DNA from: VBCG01 sp044226535
GTDB taxonomy: Bacteria; Pseudomonadota; Gammaproteobacteria; Burkholderiales; Casimicrobiaceae
Direction: 5' to 3'
Length of the DNA stretch: 64,000 nt
Assembly (NCBI GenBank): GCA_044226535.1
Contig: JBGAGT010000001.1
Span: 248,001-312,000, forward strand
The position numbers and the translations under genes are program-made. Positions 34,004-43,460 of the stretch are shown piece after piece; position 1 is the first letter of the stretch; each line of letters starts with the position of its first letter. The notes beneath the pieces were generated by a model that did no database searches, was not told the origin of the DNA, and worked only from the letters and a program-made list of their open reading frames with translations.

Positions 34004-34789
34004 CTACTCGTCCAGCCCGGCGGCGACCGTCGAGAACCCGCAATCCACGTAGGTCACCTCGCCGGTGACGGCGCTCGATAGGCCCGACAGGTAGAACGCC
34101 GCGACGTTGCCGACCTCGTCGATGGTGACGTTGCGGCGCAGCGGCGCGTTCTTCTCGACGAAGGCGAGGATCTTGCCGAAGCCGCCGATGCCCGCCGCGG
34201 CGAGCGTCTTGATCGGCCCCGCCGACAGCGCGTTGACGCGCGTGCCCTCGGGCCCGAGGCAGCTCGCGAGGTAGCGGACGTTCGCCTCGAGGCTCGCCTT
34301 GGCGAGCCCCATGACGTTGTAGTTGGCAACGGCACGCTCGGCGCCGAGGTAGGTGAGCGTGACGATCGAGGCGTTGCGCCCCTGCATCAGCGGCCGCGCG
34401 CCCTTGGCGAGCGCGGCGAGGCTGTAGCTCGAGATGTCGTGCGCGGTGGCGAAGGCCGCGCGCGAAAGGCCGCCGAGGTAGTCGCCCGCCAGCGCCTCGC
34501 GCGGCGCGAAGGCGATGGAGTGCAGCATGCCGTCGAGCGCGCCCCATTCGCGGCCGATCGCGGCGAACAGCGCGTCGATGTCCTCGTCGCGCGACACGTC
34601 GCATTTCCACAGCGGCACGCTGCCGAACTCGCCGGCGATCTTCGCCACGCGGTCCTTGAGGTCGTCGTTGACGTAGGTGAAGCCGACGCTCGCGCCTTCG
34701 CGCGCGCAGGCCTTCGCCACGCCATAGGCGATCGAGCGGCTGGACAGCACGCCGGTGATCAGGAGCTTGCGGCCTTCGAGCATTGCCAT
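34004..34789 (-). CDS. fabI: enoyl-[acyl-carrier-protein] reductase (FabI)
   Basis: NADH-dependent enoyl-ACP reductase, the last step of each fatty-acid elongation cycle. The 261-residue protein begins with the FabI-type nucleotide loop LLITGVLSSRSIAYGVAKA and has the catalytic Tyr and Lys in TLTYLGAERAVANYNVMGLAKASLE. The ending GFSTVAAGLDE is typical. It sits between a SodC-like lipoprotein gene (16 nt) and an FAD oxidoreductase gene (40 nt), probably as one transcript. Confidence 0.95.
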   Translation of the reverse strand: MAMLEGRKLLITGVLSSRSIAYGVAKACAREGASVGFTYVNDDLKDRVAKIAGEFGSVPLWKCDVSRDEDIDALFAAIGREWGALDGMLHSIAFAPREALAGDYLGGLSRAAFATAHDISSYSLAALAKGARPLMQGRNASIVTLTYLGAERAVANYNVMGLAKASLEANVRYLASCLGPEGTRVNALSAGPIKTLAAAGIGGFGKILAFVEKNAPLRRNVTIDEVGNVAAFYLSGLSSAVTGEVTYVDCGFSTVAAGLDE

Positions 34790-34805
34790 CGCGGTTTCTC
34801 CAGGC

Positions 34806-35336
34806 CTATTCGAGGAACGAGCGCAGCGGGCCGATGACGCCGCACAGCATGCCGTTGTTGGAGACGCCCGGCTCGAAATCGTCGACGGTCCTTCCCATGT
34901 GCAGCACCACCGAGCGGCCCATCAGGTCGGCGGCGTGGAGGCCCGGGATCTGCTCGGAGAGCGAGCTGTCGCCATCGCTGTTGAGGTAGAACACCGGGAC
35001 GAGGTCCTTGGGCGCGCGCGTGTGGCCGGGGGGCGCCCACGCCGGCCCCGCCGAGAAGAAGTTCGGCGACGAGCAGTTGCCCTTCTCGTGGACGGCGATG
35101 CGGTAGGGGCCGGGCGGCAGCGCGGTGACGAAGGCCAGCATGTAGACGCCGTTGCCGCGGTCGACGAAGCGCACGTCGGCGCGGCCCGTGCCGCCCCGCG
35201 CCGCGGTGAGCACGGCCTGCACGCCGCCGCCCTCGCCGACCGCCGATTCCTTGATCTTCTCGCCCGCGGCGCAGGCGCCGAGCAACAGGCAGGCGGCGAC
35301 GATGCCCGCGCGCCGGATCACGTCGGATGTGGACAT
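34806..35336 (-). CDS. SodC-like lipoprotein with incomplete metal site
   Basis: A 176-residue lipoprotein (lipobox LLLGAC, Cys22) with a Cu,Zn-SOD-like fold signature: VHEKGNCSSP with Cys88, later VVLHMGRTVDDFEPG and NNGMLCGVIG with Cys165. Compared with the true SodC at 27814-28371, the first copper histidine is replaced (FHMHEKG versus RIAVHEKG) and the zinc-binding histidines are not recognisable. Only His83 and His146 remain, so full SOD activity is unlikely. It is divergent from hslU with only 22 nt between the starts. Confidence 0.78.
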   Translation of the reverse strand: MSTSDVIRRAGIVAACLLLGACAAGEKIKESAVGEGGGVQAVLTAARGGTGRADVRFVDRGNGVYMLAFVTALPPGPYRIAVHEKGNCSSPNFFSAGPAWAPPGHTRAPKDLVPVFYLNSDGDSSLSEQIPGLHAADLMGRSVVLHMGRTVDDFEPGVSNNGMLCGVIGPLRSFLE

Positions 35337-35358
35337 GCCGGGATGATAACCTTTCGCC

Positions 35359-36687
<1,329 letters not shown>

Positions 36688-36689
36688 GC

Positions 36690-36790
36690 CGCGCGCAGCG
36701 CGCTGCGGGGGGAGACCGCGGCGAAGGGCCGCCCCGAGCCGCGCGCCCCCTCTGGGGGAGGCGGGCGAAGCCCGCTTCGGGGGGACCACA
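36690..36790. repeat. GC-rich intergenic inverted repeat
   Basis: The spacer between hslU and the AEC gene contains nested inverted repeats (CCCCCTCTGGGGGAGGCGGGCG with AAGCCCGCTTCGGGGGG) of a kind common in Burkholderiales intergenic DNA. Similar G/C-run sequence occurs at the 3' end of hslV (25100-25170). Confidence 0.65.
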
Positions 36791-36793
36791 CCC

Positions 36794-37684
36794 GTGATCG
36801 AGCGGCTCGCCGGCATCATCCTGCCGGTGTTCTTCGTCGCCGGCGTCGGCTATGCCTGGGGCCGCATCACGCGCCCCGACATGCAGGTGGTGAACCGCCT
36901 GTCGATGCAGGTGCTGGGCCCCGCGCTGATCTTCTCGGCGCTGTCCTCGCCGGAGTACGACATCCGCGAAAGCGGGCGGCTGATGCTGGCGAGCGTCGGC
37001 GTGGTGCTGGGGTCGGGGGTGCTCGCCTGGCCGGTGGCGCGCCTGATGCGCATCGAGCTCCGCACCTTCCTGCCGCCGATGATGTTCAACAACTGCGGCA
37101 ACATGGGCCTGCCGCTGGCGGCGCTGGCCTTCGGCGCCGCGGGCTTCCCGTCGATGGTGGCGCTGTTCACCATCTCCAACCTGCTGCACTTCACCGTCGG
37201 CGTGTGGATGATCGACCGCCACGCCAACGTCGGCAAGCTCTTGCGCACGCCGATGGTGATCGCGACCTTCGCCGGCTTCGCCTTCGCGCTGTGGCGCCCC
37301 GCGCTGCCGGACTGGCTCGGCGTGTCGATCAAGCTCGTCGGCGAGTCGCTGGTGCCGGTGATGCTGATCTCGCTGGGCGTGCGGCTGACCGAGTTCGAGC
37401 GCGGCGACTGGAAGCTCGGCATCGTCGGCGGCGCCACCTGCGCCATCGCGGGCCTCGCCATGGCCGCGATCCTCGTGCCGCTGCTGCACCTCGACGCCAC
37501 GCAGGCGGGCCTCTTGTTCCTGTTCGGCTGCCTGCCCCCCGCGGTGCTGAACTTCATGGTCGCCGAGCAGTTCAACCAGGAGCCTGCCAAGGTCGCCTCG
37601 ATCGTGATGATCGGCAACCTGCTGTCGCTGGTGTTCGTCCCCATCGGCACCTGGCTCGCATTGCACGTCGGGGCCCCCTCATGA
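36794..37684 (+). CDS. AEC family transporter (auxin efflux carrier-like)
   Basis: A 296-residue inner-membrane protein with about ten hydrophobic segments. The conserved central region FLPPMMFNNCGNMGLPLAAL and the C-terminal FGCLPPAVLNFMVAEQ place it in the AEC family, which exports or takes up small organic acids such as malate or malonate. Start GTG 36794 has a GGGGA site about 10 nt upstream. Its stop overlaps the next gene (ATGA). Confidence 0.88.
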   Translation: MIERLAGIILPVFFVAGVGYAWGRITRPDMQVVNRLSMQVLGPALIFSALSSPEYDIRESGRLMLASVGVVLGSGVLAWPVARLMRIELRTFLPPMMFNNCGNMGLPLAALAFGAAGFPSMVALFTISNLLHFTVGVWMIDRHANVGKLLRTPMVIATFAGFAFALWRPALPDWLGVSIKLVGESLVPVMLISLGVRLTEFERGDWKLGIVGGATCAIAGLAMAAILVPLLHLDATQAGLLFLFGCLPPAVLNFMVAEQFNQEPAKVASIVMIGNLLSLVFVPIGTWLALHVGAPS

Positions 37685-39033
37685 ACCTCCATCGAAAGCT
37701 CCAGGAGCGCGCAAAGCTCGGCAAGCCGCTGCGCGTGGCCCTGATCGGCGCCGGCAAGTTCGGCTCGATGTACCTCGCGCAGGCGCGGCACACGCCCGGC
37801 ATCCACATCGTGGCCATCGCCGACCTGTCGCCGGCGCGGGCGCGCGCCTCGCTGGCGCGCGTCGGCTGGCCCGCCGAGGCCTTCGCCGCGCGCTCCATCG
37901 CCGAGGCGGGCCGCGGCGCCGGCACGGCCATCGTCGACGACGCCCTGGCGATGATCGCCGCGCCGGAGGTCGAGATCGTCATCGACGCCACGGGCAGCCC
38001 GGCCGCCGGCATCCGCCACGTGATGGCCTGTTGCGCGCAGGGCAAGCACGTCGTCATGGTCAACGTCGAGGCCGACGCGCTCGCGGGCCCGCTGCTGGCG
38101 CGACGCGCGCGCGAGGCCGGCATCGTCTATTCGCTGGCCTACGGCGACCAGCCCGCGCTGATCTGCGAGCAGGTCGACTGGTGCCGCGCCGCGGGATTCG
38201 AGGTCGTCGCGGCCGGCAAGGGCACCAAGTACCTGCCCGAGTACCACGCCTCGACACCCGGCACCGTGTGGCCCCATTACGGCTTCACGCCGGAGATGGT
38301 GGCTGCGGGCGACTTCAACGCGCAGATGTTCAACTCCTTCCTCGACGGCACCAAGAGCGCCATCGAGATGGCGGCGGTCGCCAACGCGACGGGGCTCTCG
38401 CCCGCGCGCGAAGGCCTCGCCTTCCCGCCCTGCGGCGTCGACGACCTGCCGCGCGTGCTGCGCCCGCGGGACGAAGGCGGGCAGCTCGAGCACGTGGGCC
38501 AGGTCGAGGTGATCTCGTCGCTGGAGCGCGACGGGCGGCCCGTGTTCCGCGACTTGCGCTGGGGCGTGTACGTGACCTTCCGCGCGGGCGACGCGGCCAG
38601 CGACGACTACGTGCGCCGCTCGTTCCGCGAGTACGGCTTCCCCGTCGATCCTTCGGGCCGCTACAGCGCGATGTACAAGCCCTCGCATGCCATCGGGCTC
38701 GAGCTCGGCATCTCGGTCGCCTCGGTGGGCCTGCGCGGCGAGCCCACCGGCTGCGCGACGGCGTGGCAGGGCGACGTCGTCGCCACCGCCAAGCGCGAGT
38801 TGCGCGCGGGCGAAATGCTCGACGGCGAAGGCGGCTTCACCGTCTACGGGAAGCTGCTGCCGGCCGGCGTCTCGCGCGCCCTGCGCGGGCTGCCGCTCGG
38901 GCTCGCCCACCGCGTGAAGCTGCTGCGCCCGGTCGCCGCCGGGGCGCTCATCACCCGCGACGACGTCGCGCTCGATGCGGACGACGAGGCCGTGCGCTTC
39001 CGCGCCGAGATGGAAGCGGCGTTCGGCGACTGA
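37681..39033 (+). CDS. NAD(P)-dependent oxidoreductase with C-terminal SAF domain (homoserine dehydrogenase-like)
   Basis: A 450-residue enzyme with an N-terminal Rossmann fold (VALIGAGKFGSMYLAQ), a middle domain resembling homoserine dehydrogenase or Gfo/Idh/MocA proteins (GDQPALICEQVDWCR and KGTKYLPEYHASTPG), and a C-terminal SAF-like domain (RVKLLRPVAAGALITRDDVAL). SAF domains are found in sialic-acid synthases, aldolases and sugar-acid dehydratases. Enzymes of this architecture act in sugar-acid or branched-acid breakdown, but the substrate here is unknown. Coupled to the AEC transporter gene, so a transported acid substrate is plausible. Confidence 0.8.
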   Translation: MNLHRKLQERAKLGKPLRVALIGAGKFGSMYLAQARHTPGIHIVAIADLSPARARASLARVGWPAEAFAARSIAEAGRGAGTAIVDDALAMIAAPEVEIVIDATGSPAAGIRHVMACCAQGKHVVMVNVEADALAGPLLARRAREAGIVYSLAYGDQPALICEQVDWCRAAGFEVVAAGKGTKYLPEYHASTPGTVWPHYGFTPEMVAAGDFNAQMFNSFLDGTKSAIEMAAVANATGLSPAREGLAFPPCGVDDLPRVLRPRDEGGQLEHVGQVEVISSLERDGRPVFRDLRWGVYVTFRAGDAASDDYVRRSFREYGFPVDPSGRYSAMYKPSHAIGLELGISVASVGLRGEPTGCATAWQGDVVATAKRELRAGEMLDGEGGFTVYGKLLPAGVSRALRGLPLGLAHRVKLLRPVAAGALITRDDVALDADDEAVRFRAEMEAAFGD

Positions 39034-39049
39034 CGCGCGGGACACCACG

Positions 39050-39490
39050 ATGCACGGCTACGTCCTGTTGCTGCACGTCCTGGGCGCGACGGTGTGGACC
39101 GGCGGCCATCTCGTCCTCGCGCTGGCGGTGCTCCCGCGCGCGCTGGCGGCGCGCGACCCGCGCATCCTGCTCGCCTTCGAGTCGGCGTTCGAGCGCGTCG
39201 GCATGCCGGCACTGCTCGTGCAGGTCGCGACCGGGCTGTGGATGGCGAAGGACTTCGTGCCCGACCCGCGCGACTGGCTGGCGTTCGGCGACCGCGCCTC
39301 GACGCTGGTCGGCCTCAAGCTGGTGCTGCTCGCGGTGACCGTCGCCGCGGCGCTCGATGCGCGATTGCGCCTCATCCCGCGCCTCGACGCGCGCACCCTG
39401 CCGGCGCTGGCGCGCCGCGTGGTGCTGGTGACGGTGGTCTCGGTGCTGTTCGTCGCCGTGGGCGTCGCGTTCCGCGGGGCGATTCCCTGA
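39050..39490 (+). CDS. CopD-like four-helix membrane protein
   Basis: A 146-residue inner-membrane protein with four hydrophobic helices and histidines at the start of helix 1 and in GATVWTGGHLVLAL. It resembles CopD/DUF2269-type domains linked to copper handling or heme-like cofactors. No copper genes are nearby, so the role is uncertain. It follows the oxidoreductase by 16 nt. Confidence 0.7.
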   Translation: MHGYVLLLHVLGATVWTGGHLVLALAVLPRALAARDPRILLAFESAFERVGMPALLVQVATGLWMAKDFVPDPRDWLAFGDRASTLVGLKLVLLAVTVAAALDARLRLIPRLDARTLPALARRVVLVTVVSVLFVAVGVAFRGAIP

Positions 39491-39521
39491 TCCGCGGGGC
39501 GATCCCCGGGGCCGCGACGTT

Positions 39522-40238
39522 TCAGGCCGCGGCGCGCCGCACCGTCAGCAGCAGGCCGCCCGCCACCACGAACATCGAGCCGAAGGCGCGGTTGAGCAGC
39601 CGCCGCGGACGCTCGCCGCGCAGCAGCCCCAGCACACGCGCGGCGAGCGCGGTGTAGCCCGCCATCACCACGGTGTCGGTGAACGCCAGGGTCGCGGCGC
39701 AGATCGCGAACTGGATCGCCTGCGGCCGCGCGGGGTCGATGAACTGCGGCATCACCGCCAGCATGAACAGGATGCCCTTGGGATTGGTGGCGTTGACCAG
39801 GAACCCGCGCAGCACGAGCTCGCGCGGCGAGCCGCCGCCGGCGTCCGGGCTGCCGTCCGGCGGACGCATGGTGGATCCCCGCTTTCGCGGGGATGACGGC
39901 GCACCCTGCGGCGCACCCTGCGGCGCGCCCTGCTCCGCACCCAGCGGCGCGCCGAGCGGCGCGCGCCATTGCTGGATGCCCAGCCAGACGAGGTAGAGCG
40001 CGCCGATCCATTTGACGGTGGTGAAGGCGATTTCCGATGCGGCGAGGATCGCGCCCAGGCCGAGCGCGACCACCACCAGCACGAACTGCACGCCGAGCTG
40101 CAGCCCGAGGATGTTCCAGGACGCGCGCCGGAAGCCATAGCGGATCCCGGAGGTCATGCACGACACGGCGCCCGCGCCCGGCGACAGGCTGATCAGCCAC
40201 GACGCGGCGAAGAACGCGAGCCAGGTATGAAGCGCCAT
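39522..40238 (-). CDS. LysE/RhtB-family exporter with in-frame repeat insertion
   Basis: A 238-residue amino-acid or homoserine-lactone exporter. The N-terminus (LAFFAASWLISLSPGAGAVSCMTSGIRYG) and NATNPKGILFMLAVMPQFI are characteristic, with about six hydrophobic helices. A hydrophilic loop (about residues 93-138) contains the tandem GAPQGAPQGAP and then SSPRKRGST, which is the translation of a REP-like element (39871-39899). Normal family members lack this segment. A longer frame to 40307 exists, but the ATG at 40238 matches the family start. Confidence 0.85.
   Translation of the reverse strand: MALHTWLAFFAASWLISLSPGAGAVSCMTSGIRYGFRRASWNILGLQLGVQFVLVVVALGLGAILAASEIAFTTVKWIGALYLVWLGIQQWRAPLGAPLGAEQGAPQGAPQGAPSSPRKRGSTMRPPDGSPDAGGGSPRELVLRGFLVNATNPKGILFMLAVMPQFIDPARPQAIQFAICAATLAFTDTVVMAGYTALAARVLGLLRGERPRRLLNRAFGSMFVVAGGLLLTVRRAAA
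39871..39899. repeat. dispersed palindromic repeat (REP-like), copy 4, inside lysE-like gene
   Basis: GTGGATCCCCGCTTTCGCGG, continuing into GGATGACGG, matches the units at 30331 and 45713. It lies within the exporter reading frame and encodes the SPRKRGST peptide on the minus strand. Confidence 0.85.
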
Positions 40239-40309
40239 GCCGCCATTGTACGATCGGGCTCCGCGTGCACGCCGCCGGCGGCGCTGCACGCATCTCGCGA
40301 GATCCACCG

Positions 40310-41269
40310 ATGAAGCCCAGCATCGCGCGCGCCGCCCTCCCCGCCTTCCTCGCGCTGCTGCTGGTCGCGTGCAGCGACCGCGGCGACGGCGGCTTCCAGG
40401 GCTATGTCGAGGGCGAGTACGTGTACGCCGGCGCGAGCGTCGCGGGCCGCCTCGCCTCGCTGGCGGTCCGGCGCGGCGACAGCGTGGCGGCCGGTGCGGC
40501 GCTCTTCGCGCTCGAGTCGGACAACGAGACCGCGCAGCGCGCGCAGGCCGAGGCGCAGCTCAAGGCCGCGCAGGCGACGCTCGCCGACATCAAGGCGGGC
40601 AAGCGCGTGCCCGAGGTGAACGTCAGCCGCGCGGAGCTCGCCGGAGCCCAGGCGGCGGAGCGCAAGTCGTCGCTGCAGCTCGCCCGCGACGAGGCGCAGT
40701 ACGCCATCGGCGGCATCGCGCGGGCGCAGGTCGACGACAGCCGCGCGGCGCACGACGCCGACCTCGCGCGCGTGCGCGCCCTCGAGAACGAGCTGACGGT
40801 GGCGACGCTGCCCAACCGCGACGAGCAGATCAAGGCGCAGGCGGCGCAGGTCGCGGCGGCGCAGGCGGTGGTGGACCAGGCCGCCTGGCGCGAGCGGCAG
40901 ACGCGCGTCGTCGCGCCGCGCGCCGCGCGCGTCGAGGACACGCTGTTCCAGCCGGGCGAGTTCGTCGCGGCCGGCCTGCCGGTGGTGAAGCTCCTGCCGC
41001 CGGAGAACGTCAAGCTGCGCTTCTTCGTGCCCGAGCCGCGCATCGGCGCGATCCGGCTCGGCCAGCGCATCAGTGCGCGCTGCGACGGCTGCGCGGCGCC
41101 CATCGCCGCGGAGGTGAGCTTCGTCGCGAGCCGCGCCGAGTTCACGCCCCCCATCATCTACAGCAACGACACGCGCGCCAAGCTGGTCTACATGGTCGAG
41201 GCGCGGCCCGAGGCCGCGATCGCGGCCTCGCTGCACCCGGGCCAGCCCGTCGTCGTCACGCTGCCGTGA
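40310..41269 (+). CDS. HlyD-type membrane fusion lipoprotein of efflux system
   Basis: A 319-residue periplasmic adaptor. The N-terminal signal carries a lipobox (LLLVAC, Cys20). A biotinyl-lipoyl-like half-motif (YVYAGASVAGRLASLAVRRGDSV) flanks a coiled-coil (AQAEAQLKAAQATLADIKAG), followed by a beta-barrel region (LPVVKLLPPENVKLRFFVPE). It should bridge the inner-membrane ABC exporter and the outer-membrane channel encoded next. Its stop overlaps the ATPase start (TGATG). Confidence 0.9.
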   Translation: MKPSIARAALPAFLALLLVACSDRGDGGFQGYVEGEYVYAGASVAGRLASLAVRRGDSVAAGAALFALESDNETAQRAQAEAQLKAAQATLADIKAGKRVPEVNVSRAELAGAQAAERKSSLQLARDEAQYAIGGIARAQVDDSRAAHDADLARVRALENELTVATLPNRDEQIKAQAAQVAAAQAVVDQAAWRERQTRVVAPRAARVEDTLFQPGEFVAAGLPVVKLLPPENVKLRFFVPEPRIGAIRLGQRISARCDGCAAPIAAEVSFVASRAEFTPPIIYSNDTRAKLVYMVEARPEAAIAASLHPGQPVVVTLP

Positions 41270-42327
41270 TGCCGCAGCCGGCCGCGCGCGCCACCGGCGG
41301 TCCCGCGCCTCGCCCGCCCGCGGCGGGCGGCGGCGAGGTGCCCGCGATCGACGTGCGCGACCTCGTCAAGCGGTTCGGCGAGCGCGAGGTCGTCAAGGGC
41401 ATCTCGCTCACGGTGGGGCGCGGCGAGATCTTCGGCTTCCTGGGGCCCAACGGCAGCGGCAAGACCACCACCATCCGCATGATGTGCGGGCTCCTCACGC
41501 CCGACGGCGGCAGCGGGACCTGCCTCGGCTACGACATCCTCCGCGAGTCCGACGCCATCAAGCGGCACATCGGCTACATGACCCAGCGCTTCTCGTTCTG
41601 GGAAGACCTGACCATCCGCGAGAACCTCGACTTCACCGCGCGCGTGTTCGAGATGCCCGACGCGCGCGCCGCGGTCGACGGCACGCTGGCGCGCCTCGGC
41701 TTGCGCGGCCGCGAGCGCCAGCTCGCAGGCCAGCTCTCGGGCGGCTGGAAGCAGCGGCTCGCGCTGGCCGCCTGCATGCTGCACAGACCCGCGCTGCTGC
41801 TGCTCGACGAGCCGACCGCGGGCGTCGATCCGCACGCGCGCCGCGAGTTCTGGGACGAGCTGCACGCCCTCGCCGAGGCGGGCATCTCGGTGCTGGTCAG
41901 CACGCACTACATGGACGAGGCCGAGCGCTGCCACAAACTCGCCTACATCGCCGACGGGCGCCTGCTCGCCACGGGCAGCGCGGCCGAGATCATCGCCTCG
42001 CAGGCGGTGGCAACCTTCGAGGTCACGGGACCTGGCGCGTCGGGGCTCGCGGCCACGCTCGCCACGCTGCCCGGCGTCGAGGAGACGGCGTCGTTCGGCA
42101 ACGCGCTGCACGCCAGCGGCACCGACGTCGCCACGCTCGAGCGCTCGCTGCGCGAGGCGACGGCCGGGAAGGACGCGACGGTGCGGCGCATCGACACGAG
42201 CCTCGAGGACGTGTTCATCCACCTGATGTCGCACGAGGGGCGCGCGAGCGGCGGCGCAGGCGGCGGCGGCGTGCGACCGCGCGACGATGCGCCGCCGACG
42301 GACCCGGGCAGCGGGGCGCGGCCATGA
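41269..42327 (+). CDS. ABC exporter ATP-binding protein
   Basis: A 352-residue ATPase with Walker A GPNGSGKTTT, signature LSGGWKQRLALA, Walker B LLLLDEPTAGVD and the switch histidine in LVSTHYMDEAE. An N-terminal Pro/Ala-rich extension (about 25 residues) and a C-terminal Gly/Asp tail flank the domain. It powers the ABC-2 permease encoded just downstream (4-nt overlap). A drug, lipid or polysaccharide substrate is possible. Confidence 0.93.
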   Translation: MPQPAARATGGPAPRPPAAGGGEVPAIDVRDLVKRFGEREVVKGISLTVGRGEIFGFLGPNGSGKTTTIRMMCGLLTPDGGSGTCLGYDILRESDAIKRHIGYMTQRFSFWEDLTIRENLDFTARVFEMPDARAAVDGTLARLGLRGRERQLAGQLSGGWKQRLALAACMLHRPALLLLDEPTAGVDPHARREFWDELHALAEAGISVLVSTHYMDEAERCHKLAYIADGRLLATGSAAEIIASQAVATFEVTGPGASGLAATLATLPGVEETASFGNALHASGTDVATLERSLREATAGKDATVRRIDTSLEDVFIHLMSHEGRASGGAGGGGVRPRDDAPPTDPGSGARP

Positions 42328-43460
42328 CGTCGGGTTTCTCGGCGCGGCGCTGGTGGGCGATGGTGCGCAAGGAATTCCTGCAGCTCCGCCGCGACCGCGT
42401 GACCTTCGCCATGATGGTGGTGATCCCCATCGTCCAGCTCACGCTGTTCGGCTTCGCCATCAACACCGACCCGCGCGACCTGCCGACCGCGCTGATCGTC
42501 TCCGACCACAGCGAGTTCTCGCGCTCGGTGGCGGCCGCGCTGCAGAACTCGCGCTACTTCCGCATCGTCGAGGGCGTCGACGACGAGGACGCCGCGCGCC
42601 ATGCGCTGGCGCGCGGCGACGTGCAGTTCGTGGTGACCATTCCCCCGGGCTTCGCGCGCGACCTGGCGCGCGGCGCGCGCCCGTCGCTGCTGATCGAGGC
42701 CGACGCCACCGACCCGATGGCGACGTCGATGGCGCTGGCCTCGGCGCAGGGCATCGTCGACAGCGTCGTCGCCAAGGACCTGACCGGCCCGCTGGCCGCG
42801 CTGGCGCCCGGCGCGCCGCCCTTCTCCATCGACGTGCACCGGCTTTACAACCCCGAGGGCATCACGCAGTACAACATCGTGCCTGGGCTTATGGGGGTGA
42901 TCCTGACCATGACCATGGTGATGATGACCGGCCTCGCCATCACCCGCGAGCGCGAGCGCGGCACCATGGAGAACCTGCTGGCGATGCCGACGCGGCCGCT
43001 CGAGGTGATGAGCGGCAAGATCGTCCCGTACATCGCCATCGGCCTCGTGCAGGTGACCATCATCCTGGCGGCGGCTTGGGCGATCTTCCACGTGCCGGTC
43101 GAGGGCAGCGTCGGCTCGCTGTACCTGGTCGCGCTGCTGTTCGTCGCCGCGAACCTGACGGTCGGGATCACCATCTCGTCGCTGGCGCGCAACCAGTTGC
43201 AGGCCGTGCAGCTCACGTTCTTCTACTTCCTGCCCAACATCCTGCTCTCGGGCTTCATGTTCCCCTTCATGGGCATGCCGCGCTGGGCGCAGGCGATCGG
43301 CAGCGTGCTGCCGCTGACGCACTTCAACCGCCTGACGCGCGGCATCCTGCTCAAGGGCAACGGCTGGAACGACCTGTGGCCCGACATCTGGCCGATGCTC
43401 GCGTTCACCGTCGTGGTCATGGTCGTCGCGCTGGCGTTCTACCGGCGCACGCTCGACTGA
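42324..43460 (+). CDS. ABC-2 type exporter permease
   Basis: A 378-residue inner-membrane protein with one N-terminal helix (VTFAMMVVIPIVQLTLFGFAI), a large periplasmic domain, and five C-terminal helices starting near PGLMGVILTMTMVMMTGLAI. The conserved RERERGTMENLLAMP segment is the family hallmark. Together with the HlyD protein, the ATPase and the outer-membrane factor it forms an inner-to-outer-membrane export machine. Its stop overlaps the next start. Confidence 0.93.
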   Translation: MTSGFSARRWWAMVRKEFLQLRRDRVTFAMMVVIPIVQLTLFGFAINTDPRDLPTALIVSDHSEFSRSVAAALQNSRYFRIVEGVDDEDAARHALARGDVQFVVTIPPGFARDLARGARPSLLIEADATDPMATSMALASAQGIVDSVVAKDLTGPLAALAPGAPPFSIDVHRLYNPEGITQYNIVPGLMGVILTMTMVMMTGLAITRERERGTMENLLAMPTRPLEVMSGKIVPYIAIGLVQVTIILAAAWAIFHVPVEGSVGSLYLVALLFVAANLTVGITISSLARNQLQAVQLTFFYFLPNILLSGFMFPFMGMPRWAQAIGSVLPLTHFNRLTRGILLKGNGWNDLWPDIWPMLAFTVVVMVVALAFYRRTLD

